Source of the DNA: Branchiostoma floridae
Taxonomy: Eukaryota; Chordata; Leptocardii; Amphioxiformes; Branchiostomatidae
Length of the DNA stretch: 64,000 nt
Reading direction: 5' to 3'
Assembly (NCBI RefSeq): GCF_000003815.2
Contig: NC_049990.1
Coordinates: forward strand, 19,346,389-19,410,388
In this document: positions 1-13,700 of the stretch, piece after piece
How positions within the stretch are numbered: position 1 is the stretch's first letter
Layout: each line of letters starts with the position of its first letter
The notes under the pieces: model-generated
The model's input: the letters and a program-made list of their open reading frames with translations, nothing else
What the model was told of the DNA's origin: nothing
Database searches by the model: none
Program-made: the position numbers and the translations under genes

Positions 1-238
1 GTTTTGAAAGAGCTTTGCGAGACCTACTATGGCTTTGCAAATTAAAGCTTCTTTTTATTGCGGAATCAGACACTAAGCTTGGACTCAAGATTCCAGTTTG
101 TATAAGGCTACGGTTTGGAATCAGATTATTTAGTTCATCCAAGGAGGCTGAAGAGGAAATCCCGATTAAATCTCCTGAGCCAGTTCCCAGATGCGGAACG
201 CAGTGACTGATTATAGACAACCAAGGAGGTTAAAAAAT

Positions 239-430
239 AATCTCCAAGCAGATCCTACGGTGCCATAAGATAGTATCAAAGCTGGCCAAGGAGTGTAGCC
301 GGCTAAGGGTAGTCTCTACCAGACTCCGGATCGCTGGAAAAATCGTAGAAATGGAACAAATCAGAGGAGTAAGCCGGCCAGAGGAATATAACCGGCCAGG
401 GAACAGCACCGTGGATCTGATTCGAGATTA
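239..430. mobile_element. Hairpin MITE, TCTCCAAGCAGAT family, copy 1
   Basis: Begins TAATCTCCAAGCAGATCCTA with CATAAGATAGTATCAAAGCTGGCC inside, and ends with the degraded inverted end GTGGATCTGATTCGAGATTA. Confidence 0.75.
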
Positions 431-431
431 G

Positions 432-3179
432 TTAAAAAAGACCTCCTTGAGACAACAGAGACCACGGTCCTTTGGGATCACAGTTCACACCCTAAAAATG
501 TACGCCTATCTAATTAACAACACAAACAGTAATTGCCGAGTTTAAAAAAAAAAAAACACGTCACTTTCTTTTGTTGAAAGTAGTCGCATTGTCTTGATGA
601 TGTATTAAACCGTGAATATTATGTAAACTGCATATACTTTCTTTTGTTTTCAACAGGCGAACGTTGCACATTTTATACAACGTCATTGTTTAGAACATAA
701 AGAATACAGCAGCCTATAGGAACTTACAGTACGTTTGCAATATATTTTGCATTAATGACTTAGTCCTAATTTAGCAGTATTCAATTTGATTTTTTCTCAA
801 TTTTACACTTGAAAATCAGAAACAGGCTTTAATATAAAATCAAATACACATTTTCCTAAATCATATAAATGCTCCCTGTTGTACGTATAACCTTCTTGAA
901 CTTCTGAGTTGTTTGTGTCGTCTGACCGAACAGTCATGATTTTCAGTTGTATATTTTTGATATTTTGAATCATAGTTTAGAATTGTGTATACGTATAGAA
1001 ATCAATTATATAAACGTGTCACATTATGTGTCATTGTATAGACCGACTAACAGTAGTAGTAGACTATAATACGACATCATTTGAAAAGTCTAGATCCGTA
1101 AATCTATTCTTTTCTTCAGTCGCACAATGGATCGCCTTGTCCCGATGCCGTCCCACACTGCATGATTCATTTGTTTCTATAATTAGCTGAGCTATTCCTG
1201 GCGAAATTAATGCTTCCGCTTTTGGCAGGCCGCTATATCCCCTGCGGCTCCAGTATCTCATTTGACCCCGTCCTCCGAGGGTAGGCAGGCCGATTGTGTT
1301 GCAAATTTGGGAGCGCGCGCCCCGTGGTGCCGGTTGTACCATTTTAAAATCCCAAAAAAATCACACCTTCTAACCACTATAAGCAACACCAGACGACAAC
1401 AATACACTACAACAACATCCAATCATCGCATCGTTTGTAAAGAAAGCTATTTATAACCCAGAAAGTCGATACTATGTTTGTGGTTTGGACGATTTTCGTC
1501 AAATTCTCCCCTGTAGATTGAATGGCACGCTCCATTCAGACGAGATTGAGTCAGTCAACTGCGTTTAGTACAAGCGGACGGTACCGGTCCAGACCAGGAC
1601 GACAAGACCGTACGATTCCCCAGTTTACAAAGAAATACGAAGTGATTTTTGCTCTACTATTCCGCCATCAGCAAGACAAGCTCAAGATTGCCAAGATCCA
1701 GGTAAAAATTTTAATATTACAGCATGTAGTGTGTTTTTGTACTGTCTATTCTATTGTGCATGGGTGTAGCTGTAACGCCTGGGCCACGCCATCCCCAAAA
1801 CACACGCCAAGCCGCGCCTATATAAATTCTGAATTACGAGCAACCCGGTATTGTTCTTGTTCAAAAACAAAAATGGGGATTTTAAATGCTCCCCAAATGG
1901 CACACGTATAATATTTTATAATGCTTATAGATGTTTATGATCTAATGTATCCGGCATGTAGCTTGACTATCTCTCTGAGGTGATGCAATTTTGAGAAGAC
2001 TCGTCACGGCCGCGTGTTATCGTTATCGTGCGTTACAAATACATGTTCATATGACTCATGTCTGGTGGTTTAGTCTGGCTTTACAGATACTAGTAACATA
2101 AAGGATAGAACAATGACTAGTATAGCAAGCCTGTAGTGGGTTTATATAGCATCTACATGGCGCTGGAACATAGACGAATTTAGCCCAATCTCCAAGCAGA
2201 GGTAAGACTTCGTTTTTTTAAATTTGTTTACGTTTTTTTTTTTAGTTACAGGTTTTGACAATACAAGATTCAATACAGAATAGAAAGCCCGATAAAAACG
2301 ACTAAAAAAAGAGCCGGAGCCCAACCTCAGCTTGGACACAAAAAAAATTATAACAAATACACCAACTGTTGTTTTGGGCCAACTAACTCCACTGTCTATT
2401 TACTAATTTCGTTAAATTTCTACTACTTTCCAGCGGCGTGGAGTCTGGTAGAGGCTAGTATACGCTACAAGAATAAGTAGAGATAAAATAGTTCACTAGT
2501 TGACCGCAAATATTCCATCGGATAAGCAAGGAATCACGGTTCGAAGAAAAAGATGATAATTCCACATTCAGCTGCTTTTCAGCATCAATGCATTTCAGTT
2601 TCAGAATTTTTTTTCGATTCCTCTCACATGTATTTTGTATACGTACGTAGGTCCTACCCTCACATGTGTTAATTCAAAGTAAACGGAATCGTATTGTATG
2701 TTCCAAGAAAATACACCCTGCGCTGTTTCATCTTGATAAGCGTAGTACTTATCCGGTTACTTCCCGTTTAAAATCAAGTTCATACTTCCGCCAGATGTCC
2801 GTTTTAACGAGAAAGAAAAAAAAAATCTTAAAGAGCATAAATGTGTCTTCAAATGTTGTAACGTTGTTTATAGTTAGCCTCCATCGCAGACTTCTGGAAA
2901 GACAGTGTTTATTTTGGGGGTAGAGTTTCTACTAGACAGACTTAGTATTTAATTTATAATTATAGGAAGAAAATTTGCCAGGGGAGTTTACCAGAAGATT
3001 TGGTCAGCCGGAGGGTAAATATGAAGCTTAGCGTGGACTGACTCCCGTAGCCAATTTTCCGATTTTTTTTTTACCGAATTCTACACGAGCCCCGCATCCC
3101 CATAGATTCTAAAGGCCTGGTGGAGGCTAGGGCAGAGTACTGATTCGCTATTTTCAACATGGGCTAAGTATCTTTATGC
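432..3179. other. No recognised gene
   Basis: AT-rich sequence with simple runs and a lone TCTCCAAGCAGAG end near 2188; apart from the candidate exon at 1522-1701, nothing else is supported. Confidence 0.6.
1522..1701 (+). CDS. Candidate orphan first coding exon
   Basis: ATG at 1522 opens 60 codons (MARSIQTRLSQSTAF ... LFRHQQDKLKIAKIQ) ending exactly at CAG|GTAAAA, with mixed, non-repetitive composition. No family is recognised. No downstream exon was found; joining to 7134 would meet a stop, so it is not part of GPR161. It may be chance. Confidence 0.22.
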
Positions 3180-3305
3180 TAATCTCCAAGCAGATCCTAC
3201 GGTGCCATAAGATAGTATCAAAGCTGGCCAGGGAGTATAGCCGGCTAAGGGAGTCAAACGGGCACCGGACTATACATAACGCACCGTGGATCTGGTTGGA
3301 GATTA
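3180..3305. mobile_element. TCTCCAAGCAGAT-family MITE, copy 2
   Basis: Same left end as copy 1; the right end is CACCGTGGATCTGGTTGGAGATTA. It is a shorter, internally deleted copy. Confidence 0.78.
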
Positions 3306-3626
3306 TCTTTATGCCGGGATAGGGGATTTCCCAAGCATAGACTATAGAGTAATAGAAAACGTTTGTCCATATCTTAAAATCGTGAATGCAGCGCTTTAAC
3401 CAAAAAAAGTTGCCGCTGAGCGACGAAGTCTGCGAGAGAGGCTAGTTCAAGTCAGGTAGCGACCTTTTGTGAAAAGAATACTGACATTTGTCTCGGGGCT
3501 AATATAATTACAGTGTAGGGACAAATGATCCTTTTGTTTGGAAGTTGCTATTAATAGTAGATACAGGTCGCATAAGGTTAACTCCGGGACGAAGAGAATT
3601 ACTCATACTAGTCATAGGCTCTTTGG

Positions 3627-3940
3627 GGGTAGCCTCCATAGCAGGCTCTCTATGGCCTTTCTTGGCACTTTTGCTTTTGTACTGGGTCGCTGATTGCTNN
3701 NNNNNNNNNNNNNNNNNNNNNNNNNNNNNNNNNNNNNNNNNNNNNNNNNNNNNNNNNNNNNNNNNNNNNNNNNNNNNNNNNNNNNNNNNNNNNNNNNNNN
3801 NNNNNNNNNNNNNNNNNNNNNNNNNNNNNNNNNNNNNNNNNNNNNNNNNNNNNNNNNNNGACCCAGTACAAAAAGAAATGGCCAGCAAAAGTGCAAAAAA
3901 ACAAGGCCATAGAGAGCCTTCTATGGAGGCTACTTTGGGG
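3627..3940. mobile_element. Foldback element broken by an N gap
   Basis: The left arm (GTAGCCTCCATAGCAGGCTC ... TTTTGTACTGGGTC) and right arm (GACCCAGTACAAAAAG ... AGCCTTCTATGGAGGCTAC) are inverse complements around the gap 3699-3859. The left arm is shared with 48641-48720. Confidence 0.85.
3699..3859. other. Assembly gap (161 N)
   Basis: Lies in the loop of a foldback element. Confidence 1.
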
Positions 3941-6900
3941 GTACCAAAAAGCATGATCAATGCAATGCAGTTTCTCTCTTGACAGCGCTGTTATTCATAT
4001 TCCTTGTGTCTTACTTCTTACCAGTTGAAATCCTCCCCAAAACGCAGGAAATGCCATTTCAGAGAGTTTGATTTTCACAATTTTCCAGGGCGAGTCCCGG
4101 ACATAACCCCGGACCTCCTAGAAAGCCCCCACTTTTTGCAAAGCCTCTACCAGGTTCAACATGTCGCTGGAAAAAAGGAAGAACTTCAAGAAGATCATAA
4201 CAAGCCTGGATGCCAAACTGTTTCTAGACTAGAGTCCATACAGTACAACATGCCCCAAGGAGATCATACAACAGGTCCCAAGAGTTAAGCCCTGATATTA
4301 TTTCAGCTATTGAGTTCGGGGGTCCAGGCTAACAGATAACAGTGATATGTTTATTGCAAGTTCTTGCCCGAGGGCTAATTGCAGGTACAAACAACATGTA
4401 AAATAAGGAAAATACAAAGGTGCTAGGAACTACATTCTATGACTATATGCTATGCTAGTGTACATTATACTGGTTTTGTTGGGTTAGACTTCTCTTTAGG
4501 CAGTGGAAGACGAATTTACCCACTTCTTTTATAACATGCAAGAGGAGTTAGCTGGCCAGTAGTTGAAATACACTAGTAGTTCGTGATATGTAGAAGTTCC
4601 TAATAGAGGCGCTCACCAATCGCAATATTTAGAAAAAGCTTCTTGCACTAATCATTAAAACGTAAAGATATACAGAATACTGGCTACGTTCTTTCTACTG
4701 ATGGAATCGATATTTTTATTCTCACACCATCACGAGAAAAGCATTCCACATAGCTCTAAAGGCCCTCTAAAGTACACGGAAAGCTTTAGTTCTTAAAAGC
4801 AACATATGATCTGTATAGTTTTGTCCTTGAGTAGAGGCGCTTTGACGCACAAGACTCAAGGGGTCATCAAAACATGGTAGACGCATGCTTAGCCTGGATG
4901 CCAGACTGTTTCCAGGGTCTCTGCGGTACAGGATAGAAGTTCTCGGTTCTATAGGGCCAACTTGCCCCCAAGGAGACCTGACATCCAGGCTAACACATGC
5001 CTAACCCTTCCTGTAAGGACAGTGAACTATAAGAGGAAAATCGATGACCCCATATACGTCAAACCTGCCCCAATATATATGATATGTTTATTTATAAACA
5101 TGGGGGCGGTTTCTCTCCCCAGGACTAATAATACATGCTTTGATAATGATATTGAAGTCTTTTTTCTGTTGATAGAAAAAATGTCCGATCGAACTCGTTC
5201 CGTCTCTTTTGTTGACAGACCACAGAAAGTGGGTTTTCCGATCGAAAGAAGACAAAACGCTTTTATAGATTTTTCAAACTCTCTCTATATTTTTAAACCT
5301 CTCGTTCTCCAACTTTCAGACGGCAAATGTTTAATACCTAACCATGGTATCATAACAACACACGTTTTAGTTCAACATATATGTTTACAAATAGGCTATA
5401 ATGTAAAATGTCGAAGTTCAACTTCATTGAACACTTGGTCCCCGGTCGATTCCACTACACTGCAACCGTACTGCAACCTCGCTGTGACCTAAATTCACAT
5501 TTGGTACATTGCGCAAAATGTGAAACACTGAAAGTAAAGCTAAAGAAAGACGTCACACAAAACACACAAAGCGTAAAAAGATCATTTCTTTATCTTTGAA
5601 AACTTCAGCACTCTGTCAAATCGCAAAAGGGTCGCAGAAACGTCGCCGTCCCAGAGGAATGGGGATGTATAGCCGGGTTCATTTGAGGTTGGGTCCGTAT
5701 AGAAAGCCTCTATCAGGCTCCACAGTTCGCTGTAAAATAGTACTTAGTCTAGTACTACTAGTAGTAGAAATTGGAAAAAAAATATTGACATGATATGCCA
5801 GAAGAGTTAGCTGTCCGAATAGTCCGGTAACCAGTTAACTCGGCTGTAATGCTTTTTAGACTGTATTTGTCCAATTTCTATTATTTTTCCAGCATCCTGA
5901 GGAGCCTAAACTTTTATATTGACCTCAAACGGGTTTGAACATTTACGCTCGTGTGCACCCAGACAACTATAAACCGTAAAGATGTTCTAGACGATCTAAA
6001 AATCTATTTTGGGAGCCCAGTCGAGTCAGTCTTCCGCGCCTCAGAAACTCTGCGGAAACAACCTCTTCCCGAACAAACCTCGAGGCAAAACAAACGGGTA
6101 CAGAAAACGGTCCCAAAATAACCGCCGCATTCCTCACAGTTGACTGGTAGTTGCTAACAGACAGCACTCAGACACACTGGTTATCACATGTAACATGTAC
6201 ATGACAAACATCGCACTACGTGTTACAATCCTAGCCACCACCAGGCCTTCCTACGGTGGTACGGGGATTGCAGAATTCAAGGGAAAGATCGGGAAAATTG
6301 GCCATGGAAATCAGACCACGCCAAGGTTTACGTTTCACCTGCACAGCTGGTTAAACTCTCTAGACTAGTAACACTGTTACTAGTAGAAGACTAGGTAACC
6401 TCAAGTCTGTTAGGGACTAGGTAACCTCAGCTAGCCTGTACCAGGCTAGGCTTTCTATGTTGCTAACTAGTTATTGAACGGCTAAGTCGTCTAGTGTGCT
6501 ATATGTCTATTTGGTCAATTCTCACCATTTTTCCAACGACATGTGGACCCCGTTCACACTAAAAAGACGATCCGGATAAAACATATTATCCGGATCGTAG
6601 GAAGGTCTTAGCCTCTTTCGCAGCCTTCAACTTTAAGTTCAAGGCTGTGGGGGCACTGATCTGCGATGTTCAACATGTCGGGACAAGGTTGTTATGCCGG
6701 GAGTTTTAGCGCAGCAAAGACAATATTCCCGAGTCCGACATGGTCCCGATATGTTGAAAATCGCAAATTCGCAGACACGCACAATTAAGCGAAAGAGGCT
6801 AGGTACCCTAAGCCACTCGCAGTACCACGGAAAAATATTTGTTGTTGTTGTTTTTCATAATTTGTAGACTTTGTTTATACGGGATGTAGAGCAATCTTAG

Positions 6901-6984
6901 ACTTCCTTACTTTTCATTTTATACCGATAATAAAAAATTGTATACCGTTCCCTTGTACTACAAGTTGTAGTATCGTAGTTAACG
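3941..6984. other. Mobile-element debris, no recognised gene
   Basis: Contains scattered foldback fragments (around 4080-4290, 4880-4990, 5700-5915, 6655-6785). The longest open frame (4962-5492) lacks recognisable domains. Confidence 0.6.
5700..5915. mobile_element. GGTCGCTGGAAAAA-type foldback relative
   Basis: AAGCCTCTATCAGGCTCCAC ... GAAATTGGAAAAAA pairs with TGTCCAATTTCTATTATTTT and TCCAGCATCCTGAGGAGCC. Confidence 0.6.
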
Positions 6985-7098
6985 TGCGTGTGCGCGTGTG
7001 TGTCTGTGTGTTTGTGTCTGTCTGTGTGTATGTCTCTCACCCTCTCTCTCTCTCTCTGTGTGTATGCGTGTGTGTTCTGCGTGTGTGTGTACCATACA
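6985..7098 (+). repeat. (GT)n/(CT)n microsatellite
   Basis: GTGTGCGTGT/CTCTCTCT runs just before the GPR161 5' exon. It creates false open frames on both strands. Confidence 0.95.
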
Positions 7099-7133
7099 AA
7101 AACCATTTCTAATGTTTTATCTTTTCTCCACAG

Positions 7134-7710
7134 ATCATTCTTCTGTAGTCTTCACCACCAAGTCAAAAGCATGGACCTCTGAGGACAAACGCCACTCAAG
7201 CCAAGGAGAACCCCAGTTTAAGATGGTAGAAGAAGGATGGGTCCTACCAAACAACATGACAAACTCTTCAGTTTCTCTCTGGAGACTTGCGACAACCACT
7301 CTCCCAGAAAACACTTCCAACCGCTTTCTAGAGAACTCTACAACAAACGAACTGTCGTGGACTCTCTCCCCCTCACTAGATGACTCAGGAAACTCAATCT
7401 ACACTACTGACTACGTTGCAGGGCAAACCAGTGCAATAATTCTGATATTTCTAGCGTCTTGTGTCGGGAACTTTCTTGTGGCCTTTACGTTATGGAGGAA
7501 AGCGTATCTACTGACTGTCAGCAATAAGTTCGTCTTCAGTCTCACCGTGTCAAACTTTTTGCTGTCTTTGTTGGTGTTCCCGTTCTGTGCGGCCAGTGCT
7601 GTGCTCAGGAGATGGATATTTGGGGTGATCTGGTGCAATTTTACCGGTTTCGTCACCGTGTTGGTCAGTTCTGCCAGCCTGCTGACACTCGGCATCATCG
7701 CCATAGACAG
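7134..7710 (+). CDS. GPR161: GPR161-like exon with start codon, N-terminus and TM1-3
   Basis: The acceptor is a pyrimidine-rich tract ending in CACAG at 7133. Coding starts at ATG 7223; 7134-7222 is 5' UTR containing ATG-GAC-CTC-TGA at 7171-7182. The exon ends inside the Arg codon of the DRY motif, before GTGAGT at 7711 (two bases of the codon used). Confidence 0.88.
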
Positions 7711-10700
7711 GTGAGTCCCTGCGTTCTTAGATTAAACGCTAGTTCACCTTTATCCGCGGGGGAACATTTTAAAATATTACAATGAGAAACCACCGTCCGT
7801 CGACTTGATATAAGTGATTTGTTCTTTTAAACAACGGATATAGGATACCACACGGATAAAGGTGTACAAGTCTTACAGATTTTTTTTATTTGAATTTTTC
7901 ACAATGTAAAAGGGAGGCCAAAACAAGTACCCTGCTTATTGTAAAAAGCGGATATAGGTTATGACACGGATAAAGATGAACTAGCGTTACATGTTTTTAT
8001 TGTTTTATTCGAATTTTTCACAGTGTATAAGGGAGGCTAAAACAAGTACCATTTTTATTTCTAAACAACGTATATAGGTTGCAACACGGATAAAGGTGAA
8101 CTATCGTTACATGTTTTTACTGTTATACTTGACTTTTTCACAATGTAAAAGGGGGGGGGGGGGGATAAAACAAGTACCCTGTTTATTTCTAAAGAACGGA
8201 TATAGATTACAACACGGATAAAGGTGTAGTACCGTTACACGTTATTATCTTATTTCAATTTTTCACAATGTAAAAGGTAGGTCAAAACAAGGGCCCACGA
8301 CCCACAAGGGATCGGTAAGCGGTAAGCTACCACAATATAGTGCTAGTGAAAATCAACTAACGTTATATATATCTACAAATATATGACACAGATATATGAC
8401 ACAGCTAGTTACAAATTGCAATGAAGCAGCACAGGCATAGAAGCCTGCAAAGGAGGCTATGCTTGCCTGGGTGGCCATTTTTTGTAGACTTTGATGCTCA
8501 ATGTATCAACTGCCTCTCTGTGTTTCTCAACTGACCCCACTGACTCCATCGTCCCAGTAACAGGCAAAATTCACCCAGCGAAAAATCTGTTTAGAAAGAA
8601 CACAAAACTTTATTCTATGTCCAGATGCCAAGGTTTTACCCGTACCATGGTGGAACAATGGAAGCCTTGTACGCCTTTCTTTTGTCTGATCCCCTAGAAT
8701 AGGCTAGATTATACCTCCCCAGAGCTTTGATGGACAGTCCAAATATCCCCATTTTCCTCGACCTCATTTTCCTTTTTATTTGGATTCAGTAACCCAGTTC
8801 ATCTCCTTTGTTCGACTGATCGCCACTACATTCTAGTCCGTTGCTACGGAGTACTGTATAATGGTGCGACACAGAAAACGGTCCCTCTATAAATATCGCA
8901 TATTTTTAGCACGGATAAACACCAAGTAGCTATTTGGATCGCTGTATTAAGTATGGAATTATTTTCTTATGGTAAATGCAACGGGCGTGTTTTTATATCG
9001 AAGACTGGGAGAGGCGTTTGTGGCGCTTTGAAATCCCCCGAAACATTAAGAAACTGTGCACCATACGAATCCTAATACATGTACTAGTGCATTTTGTACA
9101 GTAGAACTAGTAGAAGCCGTTTAAATGCACACGTCGTTTTCATGCGTATTTGGTGCAGTTATCCGGGTGGTGCAATAGTGCGAAGTTATCCAGCTAGTTT
9201 GGGATTTGGGGATTTCGTGCAATTAACAGAAGTGTACGTTTATCCGTTGTGCAATAAACTGGCTTTTACTGTAACATCATAATGAAAAGTCATTTAAGCA
9301 TACAGTACAGTGTGTTCAGTGCAATCTCTTGTAACTTTTGTTCAAATGACAGCCAATATAAACTATATACATTTTTTTATGTCATGTAGAATCACACAAA
9401 ACACACAATGTACATCTCATATAATCGTTAAGATTATGACAAAAACATTTCTTATGTTTTTCGGGCTTTCTATCTTGTACCGGCCAAACGGTACAAAATG
9501 GAAATGCCCATAAATTTAAAACGTAAAAATCAGCCTGAGCTGAACCCCTGCTCCAAGGATAGTCAGCGAATTATGTTACGTTTATCTACCAACATGACGT
9601 TACGTTACGTTTATCTACCAACTTGATGGATAACAGCCTAGTAACAGGCGTTCTATTCTTGAATTTCTCGCCTATACGCGAGTGTCAATGTTACGTCTGG
9701 GGGGACTTGGCAGCTGCATGAGAAATGTGTATACCCGGGCCAAGTGCTATTTCTGTCTCCCGATGTCGCCATGTCGTGTTGGTGTGTGATAAACAAGGCA
9801 TGTCTTCATGGTACAAATATCTCTCGGGTCATGTATTTATAGCAACACAGGCTTAGAGAGTTGTAAGCGATTCTATGTGATGATAAACTAACAACGAACG
9901 CAAGTTGAGCGAAACGCTCGAATTCAGCACGCAAAGTCTGTGTATTTTTCCTACAAGATCACGTAATCTCGGACACAATGAAATGTTTGGATAATTTCTT
10001 CTGCCTGTTATTTTTTCGCCGACGCAGGTCCTCCAACTTCGGACCGATGTTTTTGTAGGACGTGTTGAAAGAGAGAGAAAAGTTTCTTTGTATTCTATTA
10101 CTACTGGAAACAAAGGCTGGCTATTTGTAGTAATCGTATTACATTTTGCTGACAACAAGTTTCCAAGAGGCAGATATTGTTTCCTAAACCCTACGCGACA
10201 ACGAAGAGCTGCGACTGTTTGTCGATCTTTGTCGATTTCCAAAAGGCTTTCGACTCCATAGACAGTAGCATTATGTTCGATATAAAATTACAATTTCTAT
10301 TCTCATTCTATTCTCATTACAGCTTTTGAAACTGACTGAATAATCATGATTTGTCTATCTTGGAATAATGAAAACAAAACATAATCCTCGCGTATTTGTC
10401 TTTCTAACCCCCATCCCCTACGACTCTTTGTCGATTTCCGAAAGGCTTTCGACTCCATAGACGAAAACATTATGTTCGATATAAAATTACAATTTCTATT
10501 CTCATTACAGCTTTTGAAACTGACTGAATAATCATGATTTGTCTATCTTGGAATAATGAAAACAAAACATAATCCTCGCGCATTTGTCTTTCTAACCCCC
10601 ATCCCTTTGTTTGGTTTATATGGATTCTATTTTTAGCCTGGTTCACAGTAGGTGTACTGAAGGGCGCGACCTTTCACAATAGGGAGCCTAATTTACTGCA

Positions 10701-13700
10701 CTCAGGGCGGCTGGCCGAGTCTATTTACATGTTACATACATACAGCTGGAAGTCTGGCGATGGGGTCTGTTTATTCTCCAAGCAGAGCTTTACCAAACTC
10801 TATGGGGAAAATCGCGACCTTTTTCTTATATGCCGTCATTTTCTTCCTGCTAACCCCACAAACAGAAATAGACGGCTTATAGTATAAGAGAAAGACCACG
10901 ATCTTCTCCATAAACCTCTGCTTGGAGAGTCTGTTGACAATAAGATTTTTGCTGACTTGCCTGCGACCTTGCAAAAGCTTCTTGGATTTGGGTATCCTTA
11001 ATATGTCTACTTTTTGGATGTCATTCATATAACTAAGTCAACATAGCCTTATGCTAAAATAAAATCCTGGTCGGAACCCTGTCCACTATACATGGATTTC
11101 GTTACACGCAGCAAGGAGGTCATATCCTTGCTAGCACTCAGCTAGCACACAGCAGTAGCTGCTGTCCTTTTGTTCTCTCTCAGACTCAGATTCACCCAAA
11201 ACAAATGTCGATCTCTCTTCACCCACCAACTAAACCCTAAAAGCTAAAACCGGCTGTCGAAGATTCTATANNNNNNNNNNNNNNNNNNNNNNNNNNNNNN
11301 NNNNNNNNNNNNNNNNNNNNNNNNNNNNNNNNNNNNNNNNNNNNNNNNNNNNNNNNNNNNNNNNNNNNNNNNNNNNTAGGACTATTCTTGATGCAAGACG
11401 ACCGAGCGACACTTGGACAGCTAATTAAAGACTTGTTGAGGGAAAAATAGACGATTTATGGCAAGTGATTAATCATTTAATGCCTTGTCGTTTGGAGAAC
11501 GCGTAGGTAGTTTTCAGCCTAGCGACAAGACGACAAGACGAAAATTCCGAGGATAACTTGAATGTTACAAGTATTCGAGCAGTCCTTACACAGTAGACGA
11601 CTATTTCGTTGACCTTCTAAGTCCTTTATGTTATGTCTTTCCGCTCTCTTGCCTCGCAGGTATGGTTTGTAGAATTCATAGAAAAAGAGAAGTATTAACC
11701 AATAGTCAGTCCGCGCTACTTAAGGCTGGTCAATGAAAAACCCATGGTGGCCAAATTCTACCCCTGACAAACTTTTTAACCTAAATCCAGCGTAGTTAGT
11801 CTAGCAGAGCCCTGACACGGCGCCCGGACTTGCAGGGTTTGGGTAGCCTCTATCAGGCTCCACAGGTCGCTGGAAAAAAATAGCCCAATAAGAAATTGGC
11901 TAGATAAGACAGAAAACACGCCAAAGGACTTAGGTCACAAACTGTACTCCTCAGCCATCTAACTCCTCTGGCGTGTTTTCTGTATTATTTGGCCAATCTC
12001 AACTATTTTTTTTCCAGCGCCCTGTACAGGCTATCTCCAAGCAGAGGTTGGCTGGGAAGATTCTGACCTTCTTTCAACTTTCATCTTTTCGGTCAAAGTC
12101 ATCCCACCAACCTCTGCTTGGAGAGTACAATGGAGGGTTATTTTTTTCCAAGGGACCATTTTCTTCGTCGGTCTATTTCTGAAAGTCTTTGTTTGGAATT
12201 GAAATTTCTAAGAAAACGATATGCGCCCCCAGTTGGGAACGGAATGTGTTGTCACCACTTGCGGTTTGGTCTCAAAATAAACGCGCTCCAAAACTGCATC
12301 CAGTTTTTATTAGCAACACAAATATAATCATCAATCAATGTATGAAGGGTCGGATGCTATTTTTATGAAGTTTATTTTTAAGCCTATTTCTATGATCATT
12401 AAAAGGTCGTATGATCATACACATACACATTTTGTAGATATATTTTGCATGTGAAATTTTCCGGCACAGTTATAATACATGTGTATATAGAAATCTACAG
12501 TGTGAATATATTTGTCAGTTACCGGGTCCTGGATTCCTTTATATGACCTACTTTCACCATGTATAAGAATATCTATGGGTACATGTTCCAGGTAGAAAGT
12601 CAAACACCAAGAGGAAAGAACACGAAAGTTTAGTCGCCATTCACAATATTTCTTAACTGTCCAGTCTAGATCTACTGAGTTATAAAATACTGTAAACTTG
12701 TTATGAAAGAAAAAGTCCTGAATGTAAAAAACAACTTGTTTTTGTAACCATCTACATGTATCATAATCATTCAATGACAATTGTGGCAATCATGTCGTGT
12801 ATTGTGGTTATACATAATAGCCTGTATATGTATGTATTTGTTTTTTTTTACGAATAAAGCCTTGAAAAAAAATTTCTAAACTGTTCCAACAGTTGAGAAT
12901 GAAACTTTGAACATGTTTTCATCTATATTTGCTGGAAAGTATTTGAAAGTAAGTGGTCAGAAATTGTCCATACAGTTACCTTTCAGAGATTTTTGAAAAT
13001 ATTGGAACGGCAGCAAACTCTCACTAGGGTTGATTACAATATCGAAGCAGGTGCGTAGGTTGGTCCAAAGTATCTCCACTCTTTTTGGTACGAATTTCCC
13101 ACGGTATGTACTGCCATATGGCGCTCCGTGATTGTAGTCACATGGCAGGGATTAGAAGTCCGCCCAATGGGATTATACCTAAATTTGGAAGCAAATGAAA
13201 ACTGCGTAATCCAAAAGGCAGCGACATGTGTCATCCATAGTGCGATTTGGTTTGCACAGGGGTCCATAGTGTGTGTGTGTGTGTATGTGTGTGTGTGTGT
13301 GTGTGTGTTTGTGTGTCCGGAATTGTTAGTCAGCGCAACACAAGAACCTCTTGATGAATCACGATGATATTTGGTATGTGGGTAGGTGTTGGGAAGACGA
13401 AACTCAACGGCGATTTTGGGCCCCCTTTTATGTGACCTCGGTACTGCAGCAGAACTTCCATCTTTCACTAGTATCTAGATTACCGAAAAGGCTAACGTCC
13501 CATTTTCAAACGGGGGCCGGTGGGGCTGTTTCAAACAGTGTATGTGGAAACGAGAAAGAAATATAAAACTAGAGTTCGGCGACCTCATACCTCCATGAAA
13601 ATTTAGAGCTTTTGTAAATTTCACGCAAATGACTAAGACATTGACATAATTTATGCATGGTGTTGTTCATCATTGACAATCGTACACATGTCGCAATTAT

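Noticed and set aside
4962-5492. 176-codon open frame
   Set aside because: No ATG at its start, no recognisable domain, and it lies in mobile-element debris.
12415-12789. 124-codon minus-strand frame
   Set aside because: No motif; the plus strand looks like a retroelement 3' end (AATAAAGCC then A-run near 12855).
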